The notes under the pieces are model-generated. The model was not told the DNA's origin. It did not search any database and saw only the letters and a program-made list of their open reading frames with translations. This document shows positions 1-8,286 of a DNA stretch of 17,198 nucleotides, one piece after another. Source of the DNA: JBDNDK01 sp046719185. Its GTDB lineage: Bacteria; Armatimonadota; UBA5829. Position 1 is the stretch's first letter; each line of letters begins with the position of its first letter. Both the position numbers and the translations under genes were made by a program. The stretch covers positions 1-17,198 of the forward strand of contig JBDNDK010000034.1 of the NCBI GenBank assembly GCA_046719185.1, read 5' to 3'.

Positions 1-16
1 ATTCCGCCACTCGCCC
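1..16 (-). tRNA. tRNA-Leu, 5' end only (cut by window edge)
   Basis: Read on the minus strand, the last 16 bases give a 7-nt acceptor arm GGGCGAG, then TGGCGGAAT, the U8-G9 and D-stem start with A14 typical of bacterial class II tRNA-Leu. Only the first 16 nt are present, so the anticodon cannot be seen. A sigma70-like promoter with 17-nt spacing lies about 45-75 nt upstream on the same strand, which supports the call. Confidence 0.6.
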
Positions 17-62
17 GAGGTTATTTATCTTTTGAAAAGCTCTATGTGAAATTACAGATAAA

Positions 63-91
63 AGAATATCAAAACTGATTGTTTATGTCAA
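63..91 (-). promoter_or_regulatory. sigma70-type promoter for the tRNA-Leu
   Basis: On the minus strand a perfect -35 TTGACA (86-91) is followed after exactly 17 nt by TATTCT (63-68, 4 of 6 matches to TATAAT). Initiation near position 56 would give a leader of about 40 nt before the tRNA. No experimental support can be seen. Confidence 0.5.
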
Positions 92-132
92 CTGCTATAA
101 ACTATTTAACATCAATAAAAATTTTTAATATT

Positions 133-1068
133 TTATTTTATAGATTCTATTACATTCAATAATATGCTTTTATCCAAATTGCCAGAAACTGTTATATCAA
201 ATCCATCAACAATTTTATTTATTGTTGTTTTTAGTTTGCTTATTCTTATACTTTCTATATTTTCATTTTTATTGTTTTTCTTTGATATATTAACAAAAAT
301 CTTATCAAGTCCATCAGAATATATAATTAAGTAAGATGTATTACTTTCAATTTGCAATTCAATGGGAACATAACCAGTTGGAATATATGATGGTCTTTTA
401 TATTTGCTGATATCTGGAGATTTAAAATCTATTTTATGATATCTATTGTAATTTACTTCACTTGAATTTGATATAAAATAAAATTTTACAGTTGTCATTC
501 TTGCAATAGGTTCTCTATGAACACCTATTGCCTTATAGGCTAATATCACATATTTCTCTTTATCAACCCAAAATTGAAATCTAGGAAAATCATAATTTAT
601 ATTCTTACAGTAAAATACCCATACTGGTCTTTTTGCAACTGTGGATTCACCTTTTATAGAAATCTCATAATTATTTCCCATAAGATTAAGCAAATACAAT
701 TCTTTGCTTAAATCTAAATTTGTATTTTTATTATTAGGTTGTATTTTTTTTGTATGATGAGGTTTTTGATATAAATCTGGTGGATAATAGATATTTTGTG
801 TAGCTAAATAATTATCTTTTAATGTATTAAGTATAGATCTTTTAAGTAGTTTATATGAATCTTCTCTGGAAAATAATTCTCTTTTTGGAAGTGCAAATAA
901 ACCCCATGTGCTTAGCAGTGTTGTTATTACTATTCCCCAGACAATTAATTTCACTTGCTTATACCAACATTGAATTTTAAAAAATATCAACAGACTCTTT
1001 TGTAACTTCTGATTCGTAGTATTTTTTGTTTTCAGCACCCAAGTTTGTTTGTTCATAATAAATAACAA
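133..1068 (-). CDS. MucB/RseB-like membrane-anchored periplasmic protein
   Basis: Residues about 40-59 of the longest frame form one hydrophobic segment followed by a charged, presumably periplasmic domain. Residues about 130-190 (GNNYEISIKG, RFQFWVDKEKYVILAYKAIG) resemble the lipoprotein-like N-terminal domain of MucB/RseB. The C-terminal half (IPTGYVPIELQI, YLIIYSDGLDKIFVNIS, then VSGNLDKSILLNVIESI) matches the pattern of the RseB C-terminal domain that contacts the anti-sigma factor. The family senses envelope stress in the sigma-E pathway, but no sigma or anti-sigma gene is visible here. The ATG starts at 1068 and 1056 lie inside an overlapping small ORF (977-1147), so the true start may be TTG at 990 or GTG at 954. 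That would place the membrane segment at the N-terminus. Family assignment is from motif resemblance only. Confidence 0.6.
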   Translation of the reverse strand: MLFIMNKQTWVLKTKNTTNQKLQKSLLIFFKIQCWYKQVKLIVWGIVITTLLSTWGLFALPKRELFSREDSYKLLKRSILNTLKDNYLATQNIYYPPDLYQKPHHTKKIQPNNKNTNLDLSKELYLLNLMGNNYEISIKGESTVAKRPVWVFYCKNINYDFPRFQFWVDKEKYVILAYKAIGVHREPIARMTTVKFYFISNSSEVNYNRYHKIDFKSPDISKYKRPSYIPTGYVPIELQIESNTSYLIIYSDGLDKIFVNISKKNNKNENIESIRISKLKTTINKIVDGFDITVSGNLDKSILLNVIESIK

Positions 1069-1147
1069 TTAATGAAATGATAAATAATATTGCAGTTATT
1101 ATCAATCCATATTTTCTTTTCCTAGGAAATATCGTTTCTTTTTCCAT
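977..1147 (-). CDS. Small single-pass membrane protein, 56 aa, function unknown
   Basis: A 56-codon frame starting MEKETIFPRKRKYG has a basic stretch followed by a hydrophobic segment (residues 15-31, LIITAILFIISLIVIYY) and a charged C-terminal tail ending VTKESVDIF. This is a clear N-in single-span pattern. It ends inside the 5' part of the RseB-like frame (shared bases 977-1068 if that gene starts at its first ATG), which suggests translational coupling or a later start for the downstream gene. Its position just before an RseB-like gene would suit a small membrane partner, but it has no recognisable anti-sigma domain. No strong ribosome binding site is visible, so its reality is moderately supported. 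Confidence 0.45.
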   Translation of the reverse strand: MEKETIFPRKRKYGLIITAILFIISLIVIYYEQTNLGAENKKYYESEVTKESVDIF

Positions 1148-1212
1148 ATCAAATTATCCATGATTTTTTATTGAAGTATATCATTAGAAAATCAATGGTT
1201 CAATATAAAATC

Positions 1213-1971
1213 TTAACAATATGGAAAAATAGCTTCAATTATCATAACCAGTGGGATTCTTGAAAAAACTTCTAAATGAGGATTAGAAGCAATTTGTTCC
1301 TTTGAAGGTTTTGGTTCAGATATTCTTCTAATCTGAAACCCTCTTGAAGATAACGTGTTTATGATTCTGCTCAAAGTTCTATGTTTTACTTTTTTATCAA
1401 TTTCTCTATATGCAATATCAATATCTGGTCTCCACCAACATTCTTCAAAATAACTGCTAGTTACTTTATTTTTTCTTGAATTAATAGAATCAGCCAGCCA
1501 ATATGAATCTGGCACAACAAAACATGGATGCAATACAGAGAAAATAAATCTGCCTCCCATTTTTATGAATCTTGCAATTTCACCAATTGATATGGATATG
1601 TCTTGAACCATATTTATACCAAGGTTTGATACGACATCATCAAATAATGTTTCTCCTAATAAAGATAAATCAGTAGTATCTGCAACTGCATAATGTATTC
1701 TTTCATTTTCTCTAATATTAAGTTCACTTGCTATTTCAATATATCTTTGAGAACTATCAATTGCAGTAACTCTAGCTCCCATACTTGATAGCTTTCTTGA
1801 CATAAAACCAGCACCACATTGAATGTCCAAAATATCTTTGTTTTCAACAGTTCCGATGATATCAAACATTGCAGGAATGATGATATGGGTAAATATATCA
1901 CCACCATAATTTGAAGCAGCCAGTATTAGATCATCTTTTATTTCTTGATATATTATTTGTTCTTCTGTCAT
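1213..1971 (-). CDS. Class I SAM-dependent methyltransferase (methyltransf_11-like)
   Basis: The 252-aa protein has the class I Rossmann methyltransferase motifs: motif I ILDIQCGAGF (residues 47-56), an acidic residue after beta2 (VTAIDSS, Asp72), an acidic motif near VADTTDLS (Asp98), and FDDVVSNLGINMV for motif IV. The C-terminal HRTLSRIINTLSSRGFQIRRISEP occurs in many small-molecule methyltransferases of this group. The substrate cannot be deduced. The canonical DxGCGxG is changed to DIQCGAG, a minor variation. It lies about 150 nt downstream of glutamate dehydrogenase on the same strand, with a hairpin between, and is followed by the small membrane ORF and the RseB-like gene. The start ATG is preceded only by a weak AAAAG. 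Confidence 0.85.
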   Translation of the reverse strand: MTEEQIIYQEIKDDLILAASNYGGDIFTHIIIPAMFDIIGTVENKDILDIQCGAGFMSRKLSSMGARVTAIDSSQRYIEIASELNIRENERIHYAVADTTDLSLLGETLFDDVVSNLGINMVQDISISIGEIARFIKMGGRFIFSVLHPCFVVPDSYWLADSINSRKNKVTSSYFEECWWRPDIDIAYREIDKKVKHRTLSRIINTLSSRGFQIRRISEPKPSKEQIASNPHLEVFSRIPLVMIIEAIFPYC

Positions 1972-2083
1972 CTTTTAATTTTGGAGCTTTTGAAATATCA
2001 ATATAATTATGGCTAAAAACTAATAAATTGACATAGCAAAATATGTTTTTTGTTCCAAAATATAGATTGATCAGAATTATTTC

Positions 2084-2115
2084 TATGGCAGGATACTTGT
2101 TTTAATCCTGCCATA
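2084..2115 (-). terminator. Strong hairpin after glutamate dehydrogenase
   Basis: An 11-bp perfect inverted repeat, TATGGCAGGAT (2084-2094) with ATCCTGCCATA (2105-2115), starts 4 nt after the dehydrogenase stop codon. Downstream on the minus strand the sequence is AT-rich (GAAATAATTC) but lacks a clean U-run. It may be a weak intrinsic terminator or an mRNA-stabilising hairpin. Confidence 0.5.
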
Positions 2116-2119
2116 AATT

Positions 2120-3307
2120 TTATATCCAGCCTCTATCCTTCATTGTTTCTACTACTTCAGACACAGCTAAAACTTGTGCAGCAAGTCTATGTGTAATATT
2201 TATATCATGAATTGTTTTAAGCATCTCATCATAAGCTGACGATATTTGTTTTTCTATCACTTTATATGTATCAGTTTTTTCTGTAAGACTTCCAGATTTT
2301 GCTTGTCTCCATTCCATATATGATGCAACTACACCGCCGGCATTTGCCAATATGTCTGGAATTATTGGTATATTTCTTGATAGAAGAATTTCGTTTGCAT
2401 TCGGAACAGTTGGGTCATTAGCAGCTTCGACTACTAATTTACACTGCATTCTTTGTGCAATTTTTTCTGTTATATCATTTTCAACAGCTGCAGGAATAAC
2501 AACGTCCACATCTAAACACAACAAATCTTCCTGAGATATATTTTTGTATGATGTTTCATTAAGTGTTGAAAGCTCCATCATATCTCCTATTGGTAAGCCA
2601 TCTTCAGAATAAATTGCTCTATCAATATCAGAAACAGCAACAACCTTAGCTCCCCAATCATTAAGAAAATATGCAGTCCATCTTCCAACATTCCCAAATC
2701 CCTGAACTGCAATCCTAATATCCTTCAATGCTTTATTTAATTCAGATCTGGCAGCAAGCCTTGTTGCCCATGCAACACCATAACCAGTAGCTTCTTTTCT
2801 GCCCGGAAGCCCACCAATTCTTGGAGGTTTTCCTGTTACAGTTTCTGGAATGTGTGTGCAGCCGTATATAGTTGCCATATCAGCTGCTGATGTTCCCAAA
2901 TCTGGAGCAGGAATATAAGCCTGACTCCTCAAGAGTGGATCAAAATTATGCACATATTCAGATATCAACATTCTTCTTGCATCATTTGAAAGAGTATTTG
3001 GATCAATGCATATACCAGATTTTCCACCGCCAAATGGAATTTTTGCAAGTGCACATTTGTATGTCATTAGTTCAGCAAGTCTTCTAGTTTCTTCCATAGT
3101 AACATTTGGAGACATCCTTATCCCACCTTTTGCTGGTCCTCTTACATAACTATGCATAACAATATAAGTATCCGCTTCAATAATCTTGCCATCCCATTTT
3201 ATATTAACAGATGTATAGATTTCTTGATGACTTCTTTCTAAAAGTAGTTTTGCCTCATCAGATATTTCTAGATACTTTCCCACAGTGTTAAGGTCTATAA
3301 CTGCCAT
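2120..3307 (-). CDS. Glu/Leu/Phe/Val dehydrogenase, probably NAD(P)-dependent glutamate dehydrogenase
   Basis: This 395-aa protein has the family signature: MHSYVRGPAKGGIRM (residues 51-65), the active-site segment KIPFGGGKSGICIDP with the catalytic Lys96, catalytic Asp136 in PAPDLGT, and the nucleotide-binding loop VQGFGNVGRW (201-210). Near the C-terminus, ILANAGGVVASYMEWRQ is also diagnostic. It would deaminate glutamate to 2-oxoglutarate and ammonia, or run in reverse, in the cytoplasm. An acidic residue after the second beta strand (VSDID) suggests NAD preference, an inference. The start at 3307 is chosen because GGAGG lies 8 nt upstream; a longer frame from 3331 would overlap that site. 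The full length is normal for the family. Leu/Phe/Val substrate use cannot be excluded. Confidence 0.93.
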   Translation of the reverse strand: MAVIDLNTVGKYLEISDEAKLLLERSHQEIYTSVNIKWDGKIIEADTYIVMHSYVRGPAKGGIRMSPNVTMEETRRLAELMTYKCALAKIPFGGGKSGICIDPNTLSNDARRMLISEYVHNFDPLLRSQAYIPAPDLGTSAADMATIYGCTHIPETVTGKPPRIGGLPGRKEATGYGVAWATRLAARSELNKALKDIRIAVQGFGNVGRWTAYFLNDWGAKVVAVSDIDRAIYSEDGLPIGDMMELSTLNETSYKNISQEDLLCLDVDVVIPAAVENDITEKIAQRMQCKLVVEAANDPTVPNANEILLSRNIPIIPDILANAGGVVASYMEWRQAKSGSLTEKTDTYKVIEKQISSAYDEMLKTIHDINITHRLAAQVLAVSEVVETMKDRGWI

Positions 3308-3396
3308 AGTTTTTACCTCCAAGCAATGCAATATTTCATTCTATAAATTCATTTTATCTGCAGAAAGTTTCCAAATTAATACATAAATGTTTCAAC

Positions 3397-3429
3397 AAAA
3401 AAAAGAGGCTGGATTTTTGATATCCAGCC
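3397..3429 (-). terminator. Rho-independent terminator of the alpha-mannosidase gene
   Basis: On the minus strand, GGCTGGAT pairs with ATCCAGCC (8 bp, 7-nt loop) and is followed by TCTTTTTTTTG, a clear U-tract. It lies just downstream of the GH38 stop codon and separates that gene from glutamate dehydrogenase. Confidence 0.88.
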
Positions 3430-3459
3430 AGTAATAAAATGTAATTTATATTTTAATTT

Positions 3460-6117
3460 TTATATTTCAAAGCCAAATGTCATAATTTTCTTTGCAGGAA
3501 TGTCTATTTTAATGGTCTCATCTTTACATTTAATGTCTTTTTGTTTTTCTTCATTCAAATTAAGAAGAAATGCCTTTTTAGCACTCTTGAAGTATATTTT
3601 TACATCTTTTTGATTGTCATCAGTTATATTAAATACTCTAAGCACAGCCATACTGTTGTCTTGAGATTTCTTTATAGCAGACACAATAATTTCTTTATGG
3701 CTTATGGTTACAAAGCTTTGTTCTAATGGCAAACATCCATCATGTTCAGTTGTCTGCATAACTAATAGTGGAATATTGTGCTGATGAGCATTTTGCCATA
3801 CAGCAGCTTTTTTCCAATCTCCATTATGAGGGTATAATGAATATTCAAAAGTATGTTCACCAATACATTGTGCTTCTGGTGTTAGATCAGCTCCGGGTAT
3901 ATCGGCTCCACCTGCTATTCCACCACTGATCATACCAACACATCTTAGAAGTGTTAAAGCTAATGTTCTGTCTGAATCAGGCAAAAGCTCATACTCAGGA
4001 AGACCTTTGTTTATCACACATAAACCTTTCATTTCATCACAAATATCTACCCATCTTTGTTGTGGATATGTCTGAGCAGCATTTATCCATTCTTTTGGTG
4101 TACATATTGGTCTTTCTATTACATCGAACTGACTCTCAGCAAAAGATGAATTGCACTTAATACCAGTAGGAAATAATACTCTGATTCTGTGGTCTTTTGC
4201 ATTGTTATTTATTATAGTCTTTATGTCTACTCTATCAACACCTTTTGTGATAGTTAAATATGTGGTAATAGGACAGTCCACTAAATTATCACTTCTCTTT
4301 AATTCTACTTCATCTGCTTTTTCAGGCACTCTTAATACTGTATCAATTTTCATAGTTGCAGATATTGGGCTTCTGTCAATAATGGTTACATTATCTGGTG
4401 ATACTCTATTTATAATTGTAGAGTTATTATCAGGTGTCATATGTCTGTATTCATCACCAAAATCACCCATGTCTTCAAATGAATTGATGTTGAATGCAAA
4501 GTAATCAACTTCATCTTCATTTTCTGAAAATTTCTGAATAGTTATACCGTTTAAGTTTAATTCAATTGATAAATTATCATTTCCAATTGCATTGCTTCCA
4601 TAAGACTCAGTAACTAATGAATATTCATCATAATTCGGCTTCATTGGAACTTTTTCAATCTTGTATGTTTTATAACCACAAGATGGTATGTCTTCTGCAA
4701 CAAATTCAATCTCAAATCTTCTTGCAATATATACAAATGGAAGCTCATCTGGTCTAAGATGCTGCTTAATTAGTTTGCTTCTTTTTATTTGATAATATGG
4801 CACTTCATTTCCATCAGTATCCAATATTTTTATGGCAGCAACATCTCTTGCAGGGTCTTCAACAGGATTTAACCTAACAGGATCACATAATGGAAAATCT
4901 ATAAATGTGTGTATTCTATCAGTTCTCTGCCAATTTAATGGATTAAATACAACTAATGAGTCTGAATCTGTTTTGATATTATCACAAATTGTTTTTAGTG
5001 CTCTCTCTGTTAAATCTTTTCCGACTTGTTCAACTTGATCAAATCTAGGCATCATTTCTTTGTGAACTTGATCAATACTGCATCCACAAATGCTGTCATG
5101 CGGATGATTCTGCATAAGCAATTTCCATATATAGTTAAAATAATCTAAATCATAGGAATCACCTAGAGTATCAGCAAACATTGCAAATGGTTCTGCATAC
5201 TTTTCAAGAATTGTCTGGCATTTTTCATTTGTCTGTTTTAAATAAATTCTTGATGATAATGTACCTGCAAGGATATTTGCATGATTATCTTCTCTTAGCT
5301 CACCAATAGCTGTATCAAGCTTAATATTTGATTCCTTGACTTTCTTTCTTATAGCATCTATGTAATTTGGAAGTGAAGAATGAATAAGTTTACTGCCTTT
5401 AAGCTTTTTATTTGTTCTTTTTATGATATCAGACAAATCATATTGAGCTTCCAAATGATCAACACCGTTCATTAACAACAATTCATTAGTTAGTGATAAT
5501 GGAGACATCATTTCAACCAATCTTTGTGTGTAATTCACTGATTCATCTGTGTCACTTGGAAATCTCTGAGCATTGTTATACCAAAATGCCATAAATGATG
5601 ATAAAACTTTTGATCCATCAGGCGATTTCCAGTAAAATTCTAATTTTCTGTCATTCTTTATTTCATAACCTCTACCAAAAATTGCATTGTCAATATCAAA
5701 GCCATTCAATATTTGAGGCATTTGTGATATATGTCCAAATTGATCAGGCAAATAACCTACTTTCATTGTAATTCCAAATTCTTTTGATATCTCATGACCA
5801 ATTAAAAGACTTCTAATAGTAGATTCACCACTAACCAAATTTTCATCATTCAATTGATACCATGGACCAACTAATATTCTGCCCTCAGATATCAGCTTTT
5901 TCAAAATCTCTTTTTTTTGCGGTCTTATTTCAAGATAGTCTTGCAGAACAATAGTCTGTGCATCAAAATTGAAATACTTGAAATCTGGGTCCTTTTCCAA
6001 AAGATCTAAAAGCTTGTCTATCAGATCAACAAGCTTCATTCTGAATCTTTGAAAAGTTAGATACCATTCTCTATCCCAGTGTGTATGTGAAATTACATGC
6101 AAATTTTTATTTGGCAT
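3460..6117 (-). CDS. Glycoside hydrolase family 38 alpha-mannosidase
   Basis: The 885-aa protein opens with HVISHTHWDREWY, the GH38 zinc motif (His13, Asp15). GYLPDQFGHISQMPQIL contains the predicted nucleophile Asp125, and NHPHDSICGCSIDQVHKEM (338-356) supplies the third zinc-binding His340. The order and length fit bacterial GH38 enzymes of the MngB type: catalytic barrel, helical middle domain, then beta-sandwich domains. No signal peptide is seen, so it is probably cytoplasmic and trims imported mannosides. Whether it acts on plain alpha-mannosides, mannosylglycerate or glycan fragments cannot be told. The start at 6117 has GGAG six nt upstream; an upstream in-frame start at 6147 would bury this site. 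It is transcribed alone and divergently from the HtrA cluster. Confidence 0.92.
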   Translation of the reverse strand: MPNKNLHVISHTHWDREWYLTFQRFRMKLVDLIDKLLDLLEKDPDFKYFNFDAQTIVLQDYLEIRPQKKEILKKLISEGRILVGPWYQLNDENLVSGESTIRSLLIGHEISKEFGITMKVGYLPDQFGHISQMPQILNGFDIDNAIFGRGYEIKNDRKLEFYWKSPDGSKVLSSFMAFWYNNAQRFPSDTDESVNYTQRLVEMMSPLSLTNELLLMNGVDHLEAQYDLSDIIKRTNKKLKGSKLIHSSLPNYIDAIRKKVKESNIKLDTAIGELREDNHANILAGTLSSRIYLKQTNEKCQTILEKYAEPFAMFADTLGDSYDLDYFNYIWKLLMQNHPHDSICGCSIDQVHKEMMPRFDQVEQVGKDLTERALKTICDNIKTDSDSLVVFNPLNWQRTDRIHTFIDFPLCDPVRLNPVEDPARDVAAIKILDTDGNEVPYYQIKRSKLIKQHLRPDELPFVYIARRFEIEFVAEDIPSCGYKTYKIEKVPMKPNYDEYSLVTESYGSNAIGNDNLSIELNLNGITIQKFSENEDEVDYFAFNINSFEDMGDFGDEYRHMTPDNNSTIINRVSPDNVTIIDRSPISATMKIDTVLRVPEKADEVELKRSDNLVDCPITTYLTITKGVDRVDIKTIINNNAKDHRIRVLFPTGIKCNSSFAESQFDVIERPICTPKEWINAAQTYPQQRWVDICDEMKGLCVINKGLPEYELLPDSDRTLALTLLRCVGMISGGIAGGADIPGADLTPEAQCIGEHTFEYSLYPHNGDWKKAAVWQNAHQHNIPLLVMQTTEHDGCLPLEQSFVTISHKEIIVSAIKKSQDNSMAVLRVFNITDDNQKDVKIYFKSAKKAFLLNLNEEKQKDIKCKDETIKIDIPAKKIMTFGFEI

Positions 6118-6162
6118 TACAAACTCCATCTTATATATATTTATCAATTAATCTAGTATGCA

Positions 6163-6190
6163 GAACTTTTAAATATTTTGCAAATTCAAA
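6163..6190 (+). promoter_or_regulatory. Possible sigma-E-like promoter of the HtrA cluster
   Basis: AGAACTT (GAACTT at 6163-6168) is followed after 17 nt by TCAAA (6186-6190), resembling the enterobacterial sigma-E pattern GGAACTT, 15-17 nt, TCTRA/TCAAA. It lies 75 nt before the first HtrA gene, and degP is a classic sigma-E target. The motif is short and the region AT-rich, so a chance match is quite possible. Confidence 0.25.
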
Positions 6191-6264
6191 ATTATTATGA
6201 AGGTTATCAAACAAAGAAAATGTAAGTAGAAACATATAGATTATAAAAGGAATGTGACATAAAA

Positions 6265-8277
6265 ATGCAGTCTAAAAAAAGTATCATTGTTTTTCTTTTA
6301 TTATTTTTAATTGTAAACATAGCATTTTGTAGTGATATGTCACAGGATATATCAAATGCAATTAATTCCGTAAAACCAGCACTTGTGAGAATACATGTTG
6401 TATCAGTTGATTATTCACAAGGCAGAGAAATGAGAAGTGAATCTTTTGGAAGTGGTGTGATAATTTCAGAAGATGGATATGTTGTAACAAATCACCATGT
6501 TGCAGCTGATGCATTAAGGTTGGTATGCACGCTAGCAAACAAAAAGGAAGTAGATGCAAAGCTCATTGGTACTGATCCTATGTCTGATATTGCTGTCATA
6601 AAGCTTTCTGATGCATATAAGCCATATTCTTTTGCAAAATGGGGGGATTCATCAAAATTATCAGTAGGTGAAAGAATATTCGCTATGGGTTCTCCATATG
6701 CCTTATCTCAGTCTGTAACAATGGGAATTGTCAGTAACAATGAAATGATAATGCCTGATTTTTTTGGATCAAGTTTGCTATTAGAGGGAGAAGATGTTGG
6801 CAGCATTGTTAGATGGATTGGTCATGATGCATTGATTAGAGGCGGCAACTCAGGTGGACCACTTGTTAATAGCAATGGCGAAATTGTAGGCATCAATGAA
6901 ATTAGTATGGGGTTATCTGGTGCAATACCAAGTAATTTAGCTAAATATATATCAGAGCAATTAATTAACAATGGAAAAGTATTAAGAAGCTGGGTAGGAA
7001 TAAATGCTCAGCCACTATTAAAATCATCTAATATTAAAGAAGGTGTATTAGTTGGGAGCATAATGACTGATTCTCCTGCAGAAAAAGCTGATGTAAAACC
7101 TGGAGATATAATTCTTAAAGTAAACAATGTTCCTGTAAAAGCAAATTTTAAAGAAGAAATACCATTATTCAATCAATTAATAGCTGAACTACCAATTGGA
7201 GAAGAAATTGAATTTGTCATAAACAGAGGTGGAAATGAAATTACAACGAAAATAAAAACTCAAGAGAGAGCAAAAGCTGTTGACAAACAGGATGAAATTA
7301 AAAATTGGGGTATAACCGCATCTAATATTACTTATTTTATGCAAAAAGAAATGCAATTAGATTCTCAAGATGGTGTAATTGTTAAGGGTGTTTTGCCAAG
7401 CGGTCCAGCTGGCACTGCAAAACCTTCTCTTAGAAACAATGATGTGATTGTAAAAGTAAACAATAGTGATATAAAAGATATAATCAGTATAAAGGAAATC
7501 ACGAATGAAATAATCAAAGACAAAAAAGAACAGTTTCCAGTAGTTGTTGAATATAAAAGAGGAAATAAATTATTTGCAACTGTTGTGAAAATTGGATATG
7601 TAGAGCCTGCAAAATCCGGAGTTGGATTAAGAAAGGCATGGCTTCCAATTGACACTCAAGTGCTTACAAAAGATTTAGCAGAATCTTTAAAAGTTGCAGG
7701 GAAAACTGGTGTGAGAGTGACACAAGTATATAAAAATCATTCTGCTGAAAAAGCAGGAATAAATGTGGGTGATTTAATAGTTGCCCTTGATGGAAACCCA
7801 ATTCCTGCAAGTCAAATTGGTGATGAGGAAGTGTTGTCAAATCTTATCAGGCAATATGATTCAGGAACTGAGGTTGAATTGTTGGTAATAAGAAATGGTG
7901 AAGAGCAGAAAATAAATGTGAAGCTTGAAACTTCACCTATGCCTACTAGAGATTATCCAAAATATGAGAATAAAAGTTTTGACTTGATAGCAAGAGATAT
8001 ATCTTTTCAAGATGTTGCAGATGGGTCAATAAAATCTGATGAAAATGGGGTTTATATTGAATCTGTAGCAGAAGGCAGCTGGTCGGCTCTTGCAGGGTTA
8101 AGAAGTCAAGATGTTGTGCTTGAGCTAAATGGAAACAAAATTAAAAATCTTGATGATTTCAAAAAACATTTATCTGAAATTGAGGAAAATAAAACAGAAG
8201 TAGTATTGTTCAAAATTCAAAGGTCTATTCACACAAAATTTATTGAAATTCAACCAGATTGGAATGATATTAAATAG
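6265..8277 (+). CDS. HtrA/DegP-family trypsin-like serine protease with about four PDZ domains
   Basis: An N-terminal signal sequence (residues about 4-22, cleavage near AFC-SD) sends the 670-aa protein to the periplasm. The protease domain (about 30-235) has a complete triad: His78 in TNHHVAADA, Asp108 in DPMSDIAVIKL and Ser196 in RGGNSGGPLV. PDZ-like domains follow at about 244-331, 347-445, 452-555 and 572-660, recognised by repeats such as SPAEKADVKPGDIILKVN, HSAEKAGINVGDLIVALDG and WSALAGLRSQDVVLELNG. Typical DegP/DegQ has two PDZ domains and about 450-500 residues, so this one is extended. It should degrade or chaperone misfolded envelope proteins. It leads a cluster with two inactive paralogues; the next gene begins 9 nt after its stop. 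Confidence 0.93.
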   Translation: MQSKKSIIVFLLLFLIVNIAFCSDMSQDISNAINSVKPALVRIHVVSVDYSQGREMRSESFGSGVIISEDGYVVTNHHVAADALRLVCTLANKKEVDAKLIGTDPMSDIAVIKLSDAYKPYSFAKWGDSSKLSVGERIFAMGSPYALSQSVTMGIVSNNEMIMPDFFGSSLLLEGEDVGSIVRWIGHDALIRGGNSGGPLVNSNGEIVGINEISMGLSGAIPSNLAKYISEQLINNGKVLRSWVGINAQPLLKSSNIKEGVLVGSIMTDSPAEKADVKPGDIILKVNNVPVKANFKEEIPLFNQLIAELPIGEEIEFVINRGGNEITTKIKTQERAKAVDKQDEIKNWGITASNITYFMQKEMQLDSQDGVIVKGVLPSGPAGTAKPSLRNNDVIVKVNNSDIKDIISIKEITNEIIKDKKEQFPVVVEYKRGNKLFATVVKIGYVEPAKSGVGLRKAWLPIDTQVLTKDLAESLKVAGKTGVRVTQVYKNHSAEKAGINVGDLIVALDGNPIPASQIGDEEVLSNLIRQYDSGTEVELLVIRNGEEQKINVKLETSPMPTRDYPKYENKSFDLIARDISFQDVADGSIKSDENGVYIESVAEGSWSALAGLRSQDVVLELNGNKIKNLDDFKKHLSEIEENKTEVVLFKIQRSIHTKFIEIQPDWNDIK

Positions 8278-8286
8278 GATACAATT

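Noticed and set aside
2086..2101. A second sigma54-like match on the plus strand (TGGCAGG, 4 nt, TTGTT)
   Set aside because: It is contained in the hairpin after glutamate dehydrogenase, has two mismatches to the consensus, and no plus-strand gene follows it.
4151..4504. 117-codon open frame on the plus strand
   Set aside because: It lies antisense within the GH38 alpha-mannosidase gene, has no ribosome binding site or recognisable domain, and is explained by the coding strand's composition.
7365..7655. 96-codon open frame on the minus strand
   Set aside because: It is antisense to the PDZ region of the HtrA gene and shows no independent coding signal.
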